A stretch of DNA of 64,000 nt from Anaerophaga thermohalophila DSM 12881 (GTDB taxonomy: Bacteria > Bacteroidota > Bacteroidia > Bacteroidales > Marinilabiliaceae), in assembly GCF_000191885.1 (NCBI RefSeq), contig NZ_AEWI01000014.1, positions 1 through 64,000 of the forward strand, given 5' to 3'. Of the stretch, positions 40,101 to 49,468 are shown one piece after another (the first letter of the stretch is position 1; every line of letters begins with the position of its first letter). The position numbers and the translations under genes are program-made. The notes beneath the pieces were generated by a model. It saw nothing but the letters and a program-made list of their open reading frames with translations, was not told the origin of the DNA and did no database searches.

Positions 40101-40410
40101 CATCAATTAATTTTTCTCCGATAATTTCTTTTGTCCTGGTATGTGTTTCAAAGTCAAGCATTCCCTGGGTTTTACTTGTCTCGATTATTTGAAAAGTCTT
40201 TTTGTCAATATCCAGACCTACCAGAATTCTTATCTTTTCAATTTTCTCAAATGATTTGTATAGTTGATGAAATCCACTTATTCTAAAATAGCCAACAAGA
40301 ATGTCGAAGAATTCAACCGATTTTAAAACAGCTTTAAACCTATCGAGTAATGAGTCTTCCGAATCGTTTGTAAAGAAGGTTAAATCCGTATATTTCTTTT
40401 CTATATCCAT
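37198..40410 (-). pseudogene. HKD (PLD-like) nuclease / SNF2-type helicase, interrupted by one TGA
   Basis: 1070 residues if the stop is ignored. A PLD-like nuclease domain has HNLHAKVYISR (H141, K143) and TGSSNFSESGL (about 161-171). Helicase motifs: ADVVGLGKTYMA (GKT 287-289), VFIDEAHKF (DEAH 356-359), LITATPLNNSPLD, VTTEVLSEGINLHRSNVVIN and QRVGRINRVDTPF. The frame is broken once, by TGA at 38143-38145 in YDIP*NPTRMIQRVGR. The conserved residue there is Trp (TGG), so one base change explains it. Downstream sequence stays in frame and conserved. Paired with DUF1016 and methylase genes; a restriction or defence role is inferred. The break looks recent. Confidence 0.88.
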
Positions 40411-40759
40411 TAAAAAAATATCTGTTTCATTGAAGTATTATCAAAAATAGCTCTTTTGAGTGCAATGACAAAGAAACCATACCCCTCAAACCACAAAAAA
40501 TATAATGGCATGAGCTCCTGATTTAACAACCTTATTGTATTCCCTCCTTTTGGTCAAAAACACTGTTTCTGTAAAGCATACAGGTCTTTACCACCTTAAC
40601 AAAGATATCAAAATATCATACTCCTTTATCTTCATTGTCTGTTTTTTGATTAACAGAAAAAACATAAAATAAAAAATGAACAACAAAATTACATTATGTC
40701 GCGAAATTTTCATTAACTTACCGCTAATAAACGTTTTATATTTACCTAAATAAATTACA
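40411..40759. other. AT-rich gap upstream of defence operon and GlsB-like gene
   Basis: About 350 bases with no gene, no listed repeat family and no strong hairpin seen. It should hold the divergent promoters of the helicase operon and the small membrane protein. Confidence 0.5.
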
Positions 40760-41002
40760 ATGGGACTCTTACTTTCTATTCTAATCGGACTTCTGGCAGG
40801 CTACCTGGGAAGTTTAATTTTTAAAGGTTCCGGCCTCGGGTTATTCTGGAACCTGGTTGTAGGTTTGATCGGTGGAATCATTGGCGGGGCAGTTTTTGAG
40901 TTTTTGGGACTTACCACGCATGGTTTAATATGGCAACTCATTTCGGCAACAGCCGGAGCCATTATTTTGCTTTGGATCGTTTCTCTCCTGAGAAAGAAGT
41001 AA
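40760..41002 (+). CDS. GlsB/YeaQ/YmgE-family small membrane protein
   Basis: An 80-residue protein with three membrane helices rich in Gly: LLLSILIGLLAGYLGSLIFK (residues 3-22), LFWNLVVGLIGGIIGGAVFE and LISATAGAIILLWIVSLL. Length and Gly spacing match the transglycosylase-associated GlsB family, which is linked to general stress in other bacteria. The ComF gene follows 17 bases later on the same strand. Confidence 0.88.
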   Translation: MGLLLSILIGLLAGYLGSLIFKGSGLGLFWNLVVGLIGGIIGGAVFEFLGLTTHGLIWQLISATAGAIILLWIVSLLRKK

Positions 41003-41019
41003 TCACCGAAGCATAAAGA

Positions 41020-41724
41020 ATGACCTTCCCTTTTTCCAGATATTTTTCAGGCTTGTCAGCCCTTCTGTTTCCTTCCATTTGTAAAGGATGCGGGGAGATA
41101 CTGGGCGGTTCGCGAAGAGTAATTTGTCGAGCCTGCGAGTTAGGATTGCCCAAAACAAATTTTATTGAAGACCCTGACAATCCGGTGGCACAGATATTTT
41201 GGGGCCGGGCTGCGGTGGAAAATGCCACCTCTGTTTTTTACTACCGAAAAGGAGAACTATTGCAAAAACTCATCCATCAGCTTAAGTACAAAGGTGGAAA
41301 AGAAACAGGGATTTACCTCGGCAATATTGCGGGCAAATTATTAGCTGAAACCAACATACTCCGGCAGGCCGATGTTTTGGTTCCCGTACCCCTGCATTAT
41401 CGCAAACAAAAGATACGGGGCTATAACCAGTCAGAACTTCTGGCACAGGGTATTCATGAAGTCACTAAAATTCCTGTTGTCAGCCAGGCTGTTATTCGTA
41501 CCGTACATTCTCAAAGCCAGACACGACGCGGACGATTCGAAAGATGGCAAAATGTGGAAGGCATCTTCAAAGTTATAGATCCTCAACCGCTCATTGACAA
41601 ACACATTCTTGTTCTCGACGATGTTGTCACCACGGGTTCTACCCTTGAAGCCTTTTCCCATGCACTGGAGGAAGTTGCAGGCAGCAAAATGTCGGTATTA
41701 ACCATAGGGTATGCCGCCGGATAG
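41020..41724 (+). CDS. ComF-family phosphoribosyltransferase-like protein
   Basis: A 234-residue protein. The N-terminal zinc-finger-like part has SICKGCGEILGG and VICRACELGLP. The C-terminal PRTase domain has KYKGGKETGIYLG, VLVPVPLHYRKQKIRGYNQS and the PRPP loop ILVLDDVVTTGSTLEAF (about residues 190-206). ComF assists DNA uptake in competent bacteria, and homologues are widespread, with other or unknown roles. It converges with the homoserine dehydrogenase gene, 3 bases apart, with no terminator visible between. Confidence 0.9.
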   Translation: MTFPFSRYFSGLSALLFPSICKGCGEILGGSRRVICRACELGLPKTNFIEDPDNPVAQIFWGRAAVENATSVFYYRKGELLQKLIHQLKYKGGKETGIYLGNIAGKLLAETNILRQADVLVPVPLHYRKQKIRGYNQSELLAQGIHEVTKIPVVSQAVIRTVHSQSQTRRGRFERWQNVEGIFKVIDPQPLIDKHILVLDDVVTTGSTLEAFSHALEEVAGSKMSVLTIGYAAG

Positions 41725-41727
41725 GAC

Positions 41728-42927
41728 TCAGTAATTCAATGCTTTTCCCGTAGCAGCCAGGAATATATCCAGGTCGCGCAGCTTATCTTTAATGGCAATC
41801 AGTTTATCCAGCCTGATGAAACCGATCTTATAGTGATATTTAGGTCCGTGATATTCTTCCGAGACCGATTTGAATTCAAAATTTCTCAGCACTTGCGGGT
41901 TGCTGTATCGGAGATATAGCTCAATCGCCGCTTCCTTAAAGTACTTGAAACCGCCAAAGTAGCTGGCTTTTTTATATTCGTAGCGATAATGGTGTCCCAG
42001 AGCGGTAATATCCGAAAGCACGGCCGACCCGGTAGGGTGTCCGCCGGCGCCTTTACCAAACATGAATTGTTTATCGTAGGCGACCCCTTTGATGACCACA
42101 CCGTTAAATTCATCTTCCACACTGTAGATGTACTTATCGCGGGTTACGAACCGGGGCAGAACAAAAAGCGCGATCTTCTTGTCGCGCAGGCGTTCTACCT
42201 GAGCTACCAGTTTTATTTTGTAACCCTTTTCGCGGGCGTAATTGATATCAAATTCCGTAATATTGGAAATCCCGTAATTGAGAACCTCACCCGGAGAAAC
42301 AATAACACCAAAGCTGTGCAATGTCAAAATTATCAGCTTGTATAGAGAATCGAATCCATCCACGTCGAAAGAGGGGTTAGATTCGGCAAAGCCCAATTCC
42401 TGAGCCTCTTTCAAAGCAACGGAATAGCTTTCATGGTTGTCAAAAATCTTAGAGAGAATATAGTTTGATGAGCCGTTAAGAATTCCTGTAACCGATAGCA
42501 ACAGATCGTTGTCATAGTACTCCTCGAGATTTCGTATGACCGGGATGCTGCCGCAAGCCGAGGCTTCATAGAGTAACGAAACATTTTTCTCTTTTGCCAG
42601 AGCTACCATTTCCGAGAGATGCTCAGCCAGCATTTTTTTATTGGCCGAAACCACGTTTTTCCCCTTTTGCAGCGCCTTTTTCACAATAAAACAAGCATCC
42701 TCCGCATTGTCGATCACCTCAACGATGGTGTTGATGCTTTCATCTTCAAGAATTTCATCGGGGTCGTAACAAAACATATCATCGGGCAGCGACCGGTTAA
42801 TTCTTCTCTTCACGCAAATTTTGCTTACCCTGGAATCAAGTGCCGGACTTTTTTCCAAAACGTCGTAAAGCCCCTGTCCCACAACACCAAATCCAAATAG
42901 TCCTATGTTTAATTTTTGTCGTGACAT
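41728..42927 (-). CDS. hom: Homoserine dehydrogenase
   Basis: Reduces aspartate semialdehyde to homoserine, the branch to threonine and methionine. The start is placed at 42927 (MSRQKLNIGLFGFGVVGQGL), giving 399 residues. The upstream in-frame extension to 43080 is rejected because it crosses a large intergenic hairpin and has no conservation. NAD(P) motif GFGVVGQGLYDVL, KNVVSANKKMLAEH, LYEASACGSIPVIRNL and GILNGSSNYIL are the family blocks; the catalytic domain follows. No clear ACT domain ends it. It is the second gene after the sulfhydrylase, so both are likely under the leader at 44459-44572. Confidence 0.93.
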   Translation of the reverse strand: MSRQKLNIGLFGFGVVGQGLYDVLEKSPALDSRVSKICVKRRINRSLPDDMFCYDPDEILEDESINTIVEVIDNAEDACFIVKKALQKGKNVVSANKKMLAEHLSEMVALAKEKNVSLLYEASACGSIPVIRNLEEYYDNDLLLSVTGILNGSSNYILSKIFDNHESYSVALKEAQELGFAESNPSFDVDGFDSLYKLIILTLHSFGVIVSPGEVLNYGISNITEFDINYAREKGYKIKLVAQVERLRDKKIALFVLPRFVTRDKYIYSVEDEFNGVVIKGVAYDKQFMFGKGAGGHPTGSAVLSDITALGHHYRYEYKKASYFGGFKYFKEAAIELYLRYSNPQVLRNFEFKSVSEEYHGPKYHYKIGFIRLDKLIAIKDKLRDLDIFLAATGKALNY

Positions 42928-42954
42928 TTCTTTAAGTTTAGCGGAAGTGAACGA

Positions 42955-42996
42955 GTGCCCCCTGAAGTTCCGGGAAGCCGGAAATTCAGGAGGCAC
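42955..42996 (-). promoter_or_regulatory. Intercistronic hairpin between sulfhydrylase and dehydrogenase genes
   Basis: GTGCCCCCTGAA and TTCAGGAGGCAC form an 11-of-12 outer stem; TTCCGG-GAAG-CCGGAA forms a perfect inner stem. There is no T run, so it may be an RNA processing or stability element rather than a terminator. Confidence 0.6.
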
Positions 42997-43018
42997 AAAT
43001 ATAAACAACAAAGGCGGT

Positions 43019-44338
<1,320 letters not shown>

Positions 44339-44363
44339 TTAATTACTAAAAAATCAATTCTTC

Positions 44364-44384
44364 CCGGTTGCGCTGACGCACCGG
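44364..44384 (-). promoter_or_regulatory. Candidate attenuator hairpin of the Met operon leader
   Basis: On the RNA (minus strand), CCGGTGCG and CGCAACCGG form a hairpin with a TCAG loop. A six-U run follows 10 bases later (plus 44348-44353). The 10 bases at 44371-44380 can instead pair with 44445-44454, just after the leader stop codon (10 bp, one G-U). The two folds exclude each other. The distance to the U run makes a simple terminator uncertain. Confidence 0.55.
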
Positions 44385-44458
44385 TATCTGATTCAATTTG
44401 AAATTAAAATTTATCGGAATTTTGTTGCTAAGATACAGATATGATGCGTCAACGAGAC

Positions 44459-44572
44459 TTATGCCATAAACATTCGTCCCATCATCATACCTGTTGTGGT
44501 AGTGAAGGAAGTTCCGCAAATATTGTTTGTTGCGGCAACCGGATGGATAATATGTGAAGCGTTATTCTTCAT
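44459..44572 (-). CDS. Putative Thr/Met-rich leader peptide upstream of the Met genes
   Basis: A 37-codon open frame starting ATG at 44572 and ending TAA at 44459, too short for the usual gene lists. The C-terminal part reads GTSFTTTTGMMMGRMFMA: four Thr codons in a row, then five Met codons in eight. The two genes downstream make homoserine and homocysteine, so both amino acids are products of the regulated pathway. An alternative RNA pairing partner starts 4 bases after the stop codon. This is the layout of ribosome-mediated attenuation. Expression as a peptide is inferred. Confidence 0.75.
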   Translation of the reverse strand: MKNNASHIIHPVAATNNICGTSFTTTTGMMMGRMFMA

Positions 44573-44711
44573 TCTTTGTATTATCTGTTTGCAAATATGG
44601 ATAACTTTATCCAAAATACAAATATTTTTTTAAAAAATTTTTTCACCATTACCCGAATGATTTTATCACGGCCATTGTCAAAAGGATCAAAACAATAAAA
44701 AATAAAGCGTT

Positions 44712-45131
44712 ATGAAAAAGTTAGTATTAACATTGGCAATGGTTGCAGGATTTGCATTTGCAGCCAACAACGTTCAGGCACAAAACAATGTCGATAACGA
44801 TCAAAAGCAAGAAACCACCCGGAATGTACGTCCGGGATTTGTTGACAATAATGGCGACGGTGTCTGCGACAACTACAACGGTAACCGGCCGGGTAAAGGA
44901 TTAGGACCGGGCAATGGAAACGGACAGGGACGTGTTAACGGAAACAGAGATGGACGTGGCAATGGCCGCAGAGATGGTTCCGGACCAGGGGCAATTCGCA
45001 ACGGACAAGGCGGCGGTGCAGGATATGTTGACACCAACAACAATGGTACCTGCGACAACCTCGAAAACGGTACAGCACGGCAGCGTCTGCGTGATGGCAG
45101 TGGCGGCGGAACAGGCCGAAACAAAAATTAA
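44712..45131 (+). CDS. Secreted Gly/Asn-rich protein with two DxNxDGxCD motifs
   Basis: A 139-residue protein. Signal peptide residues 1-23 (ends NNVQAQ). Two related blocks, GFVDNNGDGVCDNY (about 41-54) and GYVDTNNNGTCDNL (about 102-115), resemble calcium-loop or dockerin-like segments with a Cys each. Between them lies a GNGNGQG/GRGNGRRDG low-complexity linker. I do not recognise a function. The ECF sigma operon with a Spy-like protein follows, and its Spy-like protein has a similar RGRGFGNGPGQGRGK tail, which hints at shared biology (metal or envelope stress). Confidence 0.75.
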   Translation: MKKLVLTLAMVAGFAFAANNVQAQNNVDNDQKQETTRNVRPGFVDNNGDGVCDNYNGNRPGKGLGPGNGNGQGRVNGNRDGRGNGRRDGSGPGAIRNGQGGGAGYVDTNNNGTCDNLENGTARQRLRDGSGGGTGRNKN

Positions 45132-45300
45132 TGTAATTTTATTGTAACAGCAGTTCGTTGAAACAGCTTAAACGCAGAGACGCTATGACGAAAAGTGTTT
45201 ATTATGTCTGACTTGGAGGCTTTGCTATTTGCCTTGTAAACAGTTTATTGTAAAGTGTTTGAAAAAATTTAACGGACTATTGTTATACTGTTCTAAATTT

Positions 45301-45332
45301 GTGGAAACGTTCACAGAAAGAACGTTTCCACA
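45301..45332. terminator. Perfect 12-bp hairpin after the Gly-rich gene
   Basis: GTGGAAACGTTC and GAACGTTTCCAC are perfect complements with a 7-base loop. No T run follows, so it may act as an operator or as a weak terminator. It lies 4 bases from the MITE's left target duplication. No gene lies in the 45132-45515 gap. Confidence 0.55.
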
Positions 45333-45340
45333 ATTAATAC

Positions 45341-45483
45341 TGAGTGCAGTATAAAAAGCATATTTTAGTCAAAATCAAGGCGTTTTAAATTTTTGTGCCG
45401 GAGTTAACTTGTTGTTAATGAGGAAGCAAAAATTTAAAACAACAACGAGTTTGGCAACAAAGATGCTTTTTAGACCGGGCTCA
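45341..45483 (+). mobile_element. 143-bp MITE, copy E
   Basis: It begins TGAGTGCAGTATAAAAAGCA and ends GATGCTTTTTAGACCGGGCTCA (last 20 bases in family). ATAC flanks both ends (45337-45340 and 45484-45487), a perfect 4-bp target duplication. Confidence 0.9.
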
Positions 45484-45515
45484 ATACTTAAATTCAAAAT
45501 CCTTTAGTAATCTGC

Positions 45516-46073
45516 ATGCAGCAGCTATCGTCCAATGAAAACGAATTGGTAAATCAGGCGAAAGAGGGTCAAACCGAAGCCTTTTCCCGGTTGGTAGAGA
45601 AATACCGTCAAAAGGTATTTCAAACCAGCATGGGCTTTTTGCATAATGCAGATGATGCCGAAGACCTGACCCAGGATATTTTTGTTAAAGTCTGGTACTC
45701 ATTGAAATCATTCGATGGCCGTTCCACATTCAGCACATGGCTTTACCGAATTGCTGTTAATCAGGCCATCAACCGGGTAAGAAAAAACAAATTAAGATCG
45801 TTTGTCGGAATCAACAGCGAGATTCACGAGTCGCAATATAGCGACGACAATGCTGAAGAAACCCTGGAAAGAAAGGAACAAAAAAAACAGATATGGCAGG
45901 CCATTGACAAATTGAAGAGCAATCAAAAAAAGGCATTTGTTCTGTTCTATTATCAGGAGTTAAGTATAAAAGAAGTAGCCGAAGTAATGGACTTGTCTCA
46001 GAAAGCAACCGAGAGCCTCGTTTTCAGGGCCAGAAAAAATTTACAAAAAGCATTGTCAAAAGCAGATCGTTAG
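45516..46073 (+). CDS. ECF-family RNA polymerase sigma factor
   Basis: A 185-residue sigma-70-family protein. Region 2 (about 10-80) has EAFSRLVEKYRQKVFQTSMG, DADDAEDLTQDIFVKVWYSL-like sequence (NADDAEDLTQDIFVKV) and STFSTWLYRIAVNQAINRVR. Region 4 (about 125-180) has KKAFVLFYYQELSIKEVAEV and ATESLVFRARKNLQKAL. There is no extra domain. An anti-sigma factor and a Spy-like protein follow on the same strand, although a repeat of the 166-bp family sits between sigma and anti-sigma genes. Likely controls an envelope or metal stress regulon; the signal is unknown. Confidence 0.93.
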   Translation: MQQLSSNENELVNQAKEGQTEAFSRLVEKYRQKVFQTSMGFLHNADDAEDLTQDIFVKVWYSLKSFDGRSTFSTWLYRIAVNQAINRVRKNKLRSFVGINSEIHESQYSDDNAEETLERKEQKKQIWQAIDKLKSNQKKAFVLFYYQELSIKEVAEVMDLSQKATESLVFRARKNLQKALSKADR

Positions 46074-46134
46074 AAGCAGATCGTTAGAAGTTAGATTTTT
46101 AGATGGTTAGACATAAATATAACAGACTACTTTT

Positions 46135-46273
46135 AGTGTCTGTCCTCAAAGTGCCATTTACAGTGTTACGCTTGCCGTCAACGTTTTGCCAGCTTCGCAA
46201 TTATTACAACTGACACTTTCTGAACAGACACATACATAAGTAAGAAACTTTCCCGACTTTATAGACGGGTACT
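46135..46273 (+). repeat. 166-bp family repeat between sigma and anti-sigma genes
   Basis: It begins AGTGTCTGTCCTCAAAGTGC and ends CTTTATAGACGGGTACT, about 139 bases. Flanks do not match, so the target duplication is not visible. Confidence 0.75.
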
Positions 46274-46298
46274 ACTTAGTTAAAAATAAAAAAAGATA

Positions 46299-46718
46299 AT
46301 GAAGTGCAACGAATTCCATAACCAACTGGCATCAATGGGGGATATTAGCCAACCTGCCCCGGAAATGATACAACACATGGAGACCTGTTCTTCATGTCGC
46401 GAGATGTACGTCAGGGTGCAGTCTCTGTTTGATGTTATAGCTGAAGAAAAAGCCGGAAAAGCATCTCCGTTTATCAATACCCGCATTTTAGCACAAATTG
46501 AAAAACAGGAGAAAAAAGTATGGCAGGCAAGACCGGTAATTGTGCCGGTAATGTCAGTAATGATTATGGTTTTAGGCTTTTTCACCGCCGGAATTTTCAC
46601 CAACCAAAATCAGGTAGTATCCGATTCGACTGAGATTATTGCTTCGGAATATTATTTTTCTGATAATCCGGGTTCTCAATTAGAAGAAATATGGCTTAAT
46701 TCGTACGTGTATGAGTAA
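46299..46718 (+). CDS. Anti-sigma factor with zinc-binding N-terminus
   Basis: A 139-residue protein. The N-terminus has CNEFHNQL and HMETCSSCREMYVRV, the HXXXCXXC zinc-associated anti-sigma motif (about residues 26-36). One membrane helix (about 75-97, PVIVPVMSVMIMVLGFFTAG) separates the cytosolic sigma-binding part from a short periplasmic tail. It should hold the preceding sigma factor at the membrane. Its last 8 bases overlap the start of the Spy-like gene, so these two are translated together. Confidence 0.85.
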   Translation: MKCNEFHNQLASMGDISQPAPEMIQHMETCSSCREMYVRVQSLFDVIAEEKAGKASPFINTRILAQIEKQEKKVWQARPVIVPVMSVMIMVLGFFTAGIFTNQNQVVSDSTEIIASEYYFSDNPGSQLEEIWLNSYVYE

Positions 46719-47277
46719 AAAAACAACCATAGCAACCTTTCTCATTCTTGTTACAGCTTTTGCTGCCGGATGGGGTATTTACAAATGGGTCAACCCGATA
46801 TCCGGGCAGGAAGAAACTATTTCCGCGCAGGATGTAACTTATACCGATACTTCTTCTGTAAACAATATAACGCCTGGCCCCGGATTTCGGCAAATGGTAA
46901 ATATTCTGGACTTTTCGGAAGAACAAGCACGCACTTTTTCCCGGATTGAAGCCCTGTATCGCCAACAAATGGCAGAATATATGGCTCAAATTGACAGTAT
47001 TGATCTTGCCATTCTTGAAGAAGTGAAAAAAGAAAAACCCGACAGGAAAAAACTCGATTCTCTGGCTGCCCGCGCCGGTGAAATACAATATGCCCTGAAA
47101 AAAGCTACCGGCGAACATTTTCTTCAAGTCAGAGATTTATGCACACCTGAGCAACAGAAACGGTTCATGCAGATCATCTCCGACCTTGATCGTTACCGCC
47201 GGGGACGGGGCTTCGGAAATGGCCCGGGACAAGGCCGGGGGAAAAGAGGTCAGAGAAGAGGATGGAGAAACAGGTGA
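46711..47277 (+). CDS. Spy/CpxP-like periplasmic protein (metal/envelope stress)
   Basis: A 188-residue membrane-anchored protein: N-terminal helix (about 6-26) then a periplasmic helical domain. ILDFSEEQARTFSRIEALYR, ARAGEIQYALKKATGEHFLQ and CTPEQQKRFMQIISDLDRYR resemble the LTXXQ-type motifs of Spy/CpxP and heavy-metal sensor proteins, though the exact LTXXQ is not kept. The tail is Arg/Gly-rich (RGRGFGNGPGQGRGKRGQRR). As the last gene of the sigma operon it may sense misfolding or metal and tune the anti-sigma factor. Confidence 0.75.
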   Translation: MSKKTTIATFLILVTAFAAGWGIYKWVNPISGQEETISAQDVTYTDTSSVNNITPGPGFRQMVNILDFSEEQARTFSRIEALYRQQMAEYMAQIDSIDLAILEEVKKEKPDRKKLDSLAARAGEIQYALKKATGEHFLQVRDLCTPEQQKRFMQIISDLDRYRRGRGFGNGPGQGRGKRGQRRGWRNR

Positions 47278-47285
47278 AAAACCAG

Positions 47286-47315
47286 GACTGCAGACTTTTT
47301 CAGCAGTCTCTGTTT
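47286..47315 (+). terminator. Possible weak terminator after the sigma operon
   Basis: GACTGC and GCAGTC pair around an AGACTTTTTCA loop, with CTGTTT after. The stem is short. Confidence 0.35.
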
Positions 47316-47424
47316 AAGAAGCAATCTCACTACGTCATAAAGCACGTTAGGAACATACATTTATTAAACATTTACCCTTCATTTCAGGTTAAAAGAGAAA
47401 ACAACCTGATAAAAAGGGAAAAAT

Positions 47425-48456
47425 ATGGAATTAGGTATCGGAATGTTTGGTGATCTCACCTACAACGAAAAGCAAAAAAAATTTCAACCGGCCGGAAAAC
47501 GCCTGAAAGAGATGGTGGAACAGGTAAAGCTGGCCGACGAAGCGGGTCTCGACAGTTTTGTTCTGGGAGAGCATCATCGTCCCGATTATGCGGTATCTTC
47601 AACCGAATTAGTTTTATCGGCCTTATCTTCCGTGACTAAAAAAATTAAGCTTACCAGTGGTGTGACGGTGCTAAGCTCTGCCGATCCGGTTAAAGTTTTC
47701 CAGGATTATGTTACGCTCGATTTGCTTTCTGACGGCCGGGCAGAAATCATGGCCGGCCGTGGCAGTTTTACGGAATCATTTCCTCTCTTTGGATATAATT
47801 TACAAGACTATAATGAACTGTTTGAAGAAAAACTGGATTTGCTGCTCAAATTGAACCGGGAAGAAACCGTATCATGGAAAGGTAAATTCAGACCTTCACT
47901 CGAACAGCAAACCGTTTACCCAAGACCCGAAAGACAGCTGCCCGTATGGATTGCCGTTGGTGGTACTCCAGAGTCGGTATTAAGAGCCGCACGTTTGGGA
48001 CTGCCCATAATGTTTGCCATTATCGGGGGCAGACCTGTGCAATTCAAGCGTCTTATTGAATTCTACAAAGATGAATACAAAAAACACGGGCACGATCCTG
48101 AAAAGATGCAGGTTGGAGTTCATTCCCACACTTTTGTTGCAGACTCCCTGGACGATTTACTGGATAATTATTTCCCCGGTTATGCCGCGCAAATGACCCG
48201 CATCGGCAGTTCCCGCGGCTGGATGCCGTATACCAAACGTCAGTTTATTGACGGACTCAGTCCTGAGGGTGCATTATACATGGGCGATGCGACTGAAGTT
48301 ACCGATAAAATTCTCAAAACCATTGAAATGTTTGGCCTCACAAGGTTTATAGCTCATATCGATGTGGGCGGGCCGACTCATAAACAACTGATGAAAGCAA
48401 TAGAATTATTTGGAACCAAAGTTGTTCCTGAAATACGGAAAGCCTTAAAAAAATGA
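47425..48456 (+). CDS. LLM-class flavin-dependent oxidoreductase (luciferase-like)
   Basis: A 343-residue cytosolic TIM-barrel protein. MELGIGMFGDLTYNE opens it. EAGLDSFVLGEHHRPDYAVS (about residues 40-58), TKKIKLTSGVTVLSSADPVK, EIMAGRGSFTESFPLFGYN and PVWIAVGGTPESVLRAARLG are the family blocks that bind flavin and shape the active site. Members use FMN or F420; this organism type would use FMN. It is a single gene, so no substrate is suggested. Confidence 0.9.
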   Translation: MELGIGMFGDLTYNEKQKKFQPAGKRLKEMVEQVKLADEAGLDSFVLGEHHRPDYAVSSTELVLSALSSVTKKIKLTSGVTVLSSADPVKVFQDYVTLDLLSDGRAEIMAGRGSFTESFPLFGYNLQDYNELFEEKLDLLLKLNREETVSWKGKFRPSLEQQTVYPRPERQLPVWIAVGGTPESVLRAARLGLPIMFAIIGGRPVQFKRLIEFYKDEYKKHGHDPEKMQVGVHSHTFVADSLDDLLDNYFPGYAAQMTRIGSSRGWMPYTKRQFIDGLSPEGALYMGDATEVTDKILKTIEMFGLTRFIAHIDVGGPTHKQLMKAIELFGTKVVPEIRKALKK

Positions 48457-48501
48457 GTCTGCTATAAAAATCCCGTTGAAGCAATGAATTTAATATCATT
48501 A

Positions 48502-49377
48502 TTACTCGACTTCACCGCCGTCGATAGCATCCACGTGGATGGTTACGCCAATCGCATATTTTTCCTCCACACGTGCTTCATATTTGCTCGCAATATTGTG
48601 CGCTTTTGACAAACTGTAATTACCGGGCAAACGAATATGAAAAACCAGCTCGGAATGGTTCCCGTAGTGATGCATCTTAAAATCGTGCGGGTCGAGGAAT
48701 AAATTGCCATTAATATCGTGACCAATGGATTCAATTTCATGCCTCATATCCGGTTCAATATTTTCTCCCAACAAAACACTTATCGTCTCTTTCATTATCC
48801 TATAGGTGGTATAAAAAATCATTAATGAAACGAAAATACCTAAGACACTGTCCACCCACCAAAACTTGCCGCCCAGGAATATCCCTGTCAATATTACGAT
48901 ACTGGATATAGCATCCGATCTGTGATGCCAGCCATCGGCTTTAAGCGAATTGGACTTTAATTTCTTCCCGATGATTATCGAATAACGGGCCATTATTTCT
49001 TTTATCACCACCGAAGCAACAGTTACCCAAATGGCTATCGGCCCGTAATTAAAAACAGCCCGTTCCTTGAATTTCATCACCGATTCGGACAAAAAATTAA
49101 ACCCTACAACCACCAATAAAATGCCGACAACAAGAGATGCGATAAGTTCGGCACGGCCATGACCAAAAGGATGCTTTTTGTCGGCCGGTATGTTGGAAAC
49201 CTTTAAACCCAGAAGAACTGCCAGCGAAGAAACAGAATCGAAAAGCGTATGCCAGGCATCGGCCAATAGTGCAACAGAGTTAGAAACAACACCTGCCCAG
49301 TATTTCAAGGCAAACAAAGCAATATTTAAAAAAATGGATGTCCAGGTAGCAATGATCCCTATCTTACTCTTCATCAT
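48502..49377 (-). CDS. Cation diffusion facilitator (CDF) transporter
   Basis: A 291-residue inner-membrane exporter of divalent metal ions (Zn, Fe, Mn or Cd). Six membrane helices occupy residues 8-205. SNSVALLADAWHTLFDSVSS (about 31-50) and KKHPFGHGRAELIASL (about 67-82) hold metal-site residues; SLKADGWHHRSDAISSIVIL has the second site. The cytosolic C-terminal domain (about 208-291) ends with the HVDAIDGGEVE tail. The metal cannot be named from the motifs alone. Confidence 0.92.
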   Translation of the reverse strand: MMKSKIGIIATWTSIFLNIALFALKYWAGVVSNSVALLADAWHTLFDSVSSLAVLLGLKVSNIPADKKHPFGHGRAELIASLVVGILLVVVGFNFLSESVMKFKERAVFNYGPIAIWVTVASVVIKEIMARYSIIIGKKLKSNSLKADGWHHRSDAISSIVILTGIFLGGKFWWVDSVLGIFVSLMIFYTTYRIMKETISVLLGENIEPDMRHEIESIGHDINGNLFLDPHDFKMHHYGNHSELVFHIRLPGNYSLSKAHNIASKYEARVEEKYAIGVTIHVDAIDGGEVE

Positions 49378-49468
49378 TTTAAAAATATATCAAAATTATT
49401 GGTTCCCGATCCTTCCCAAAACAGCCGGACTGACAGGAAGAACCGCCGTACAACAATTTATACATTTA

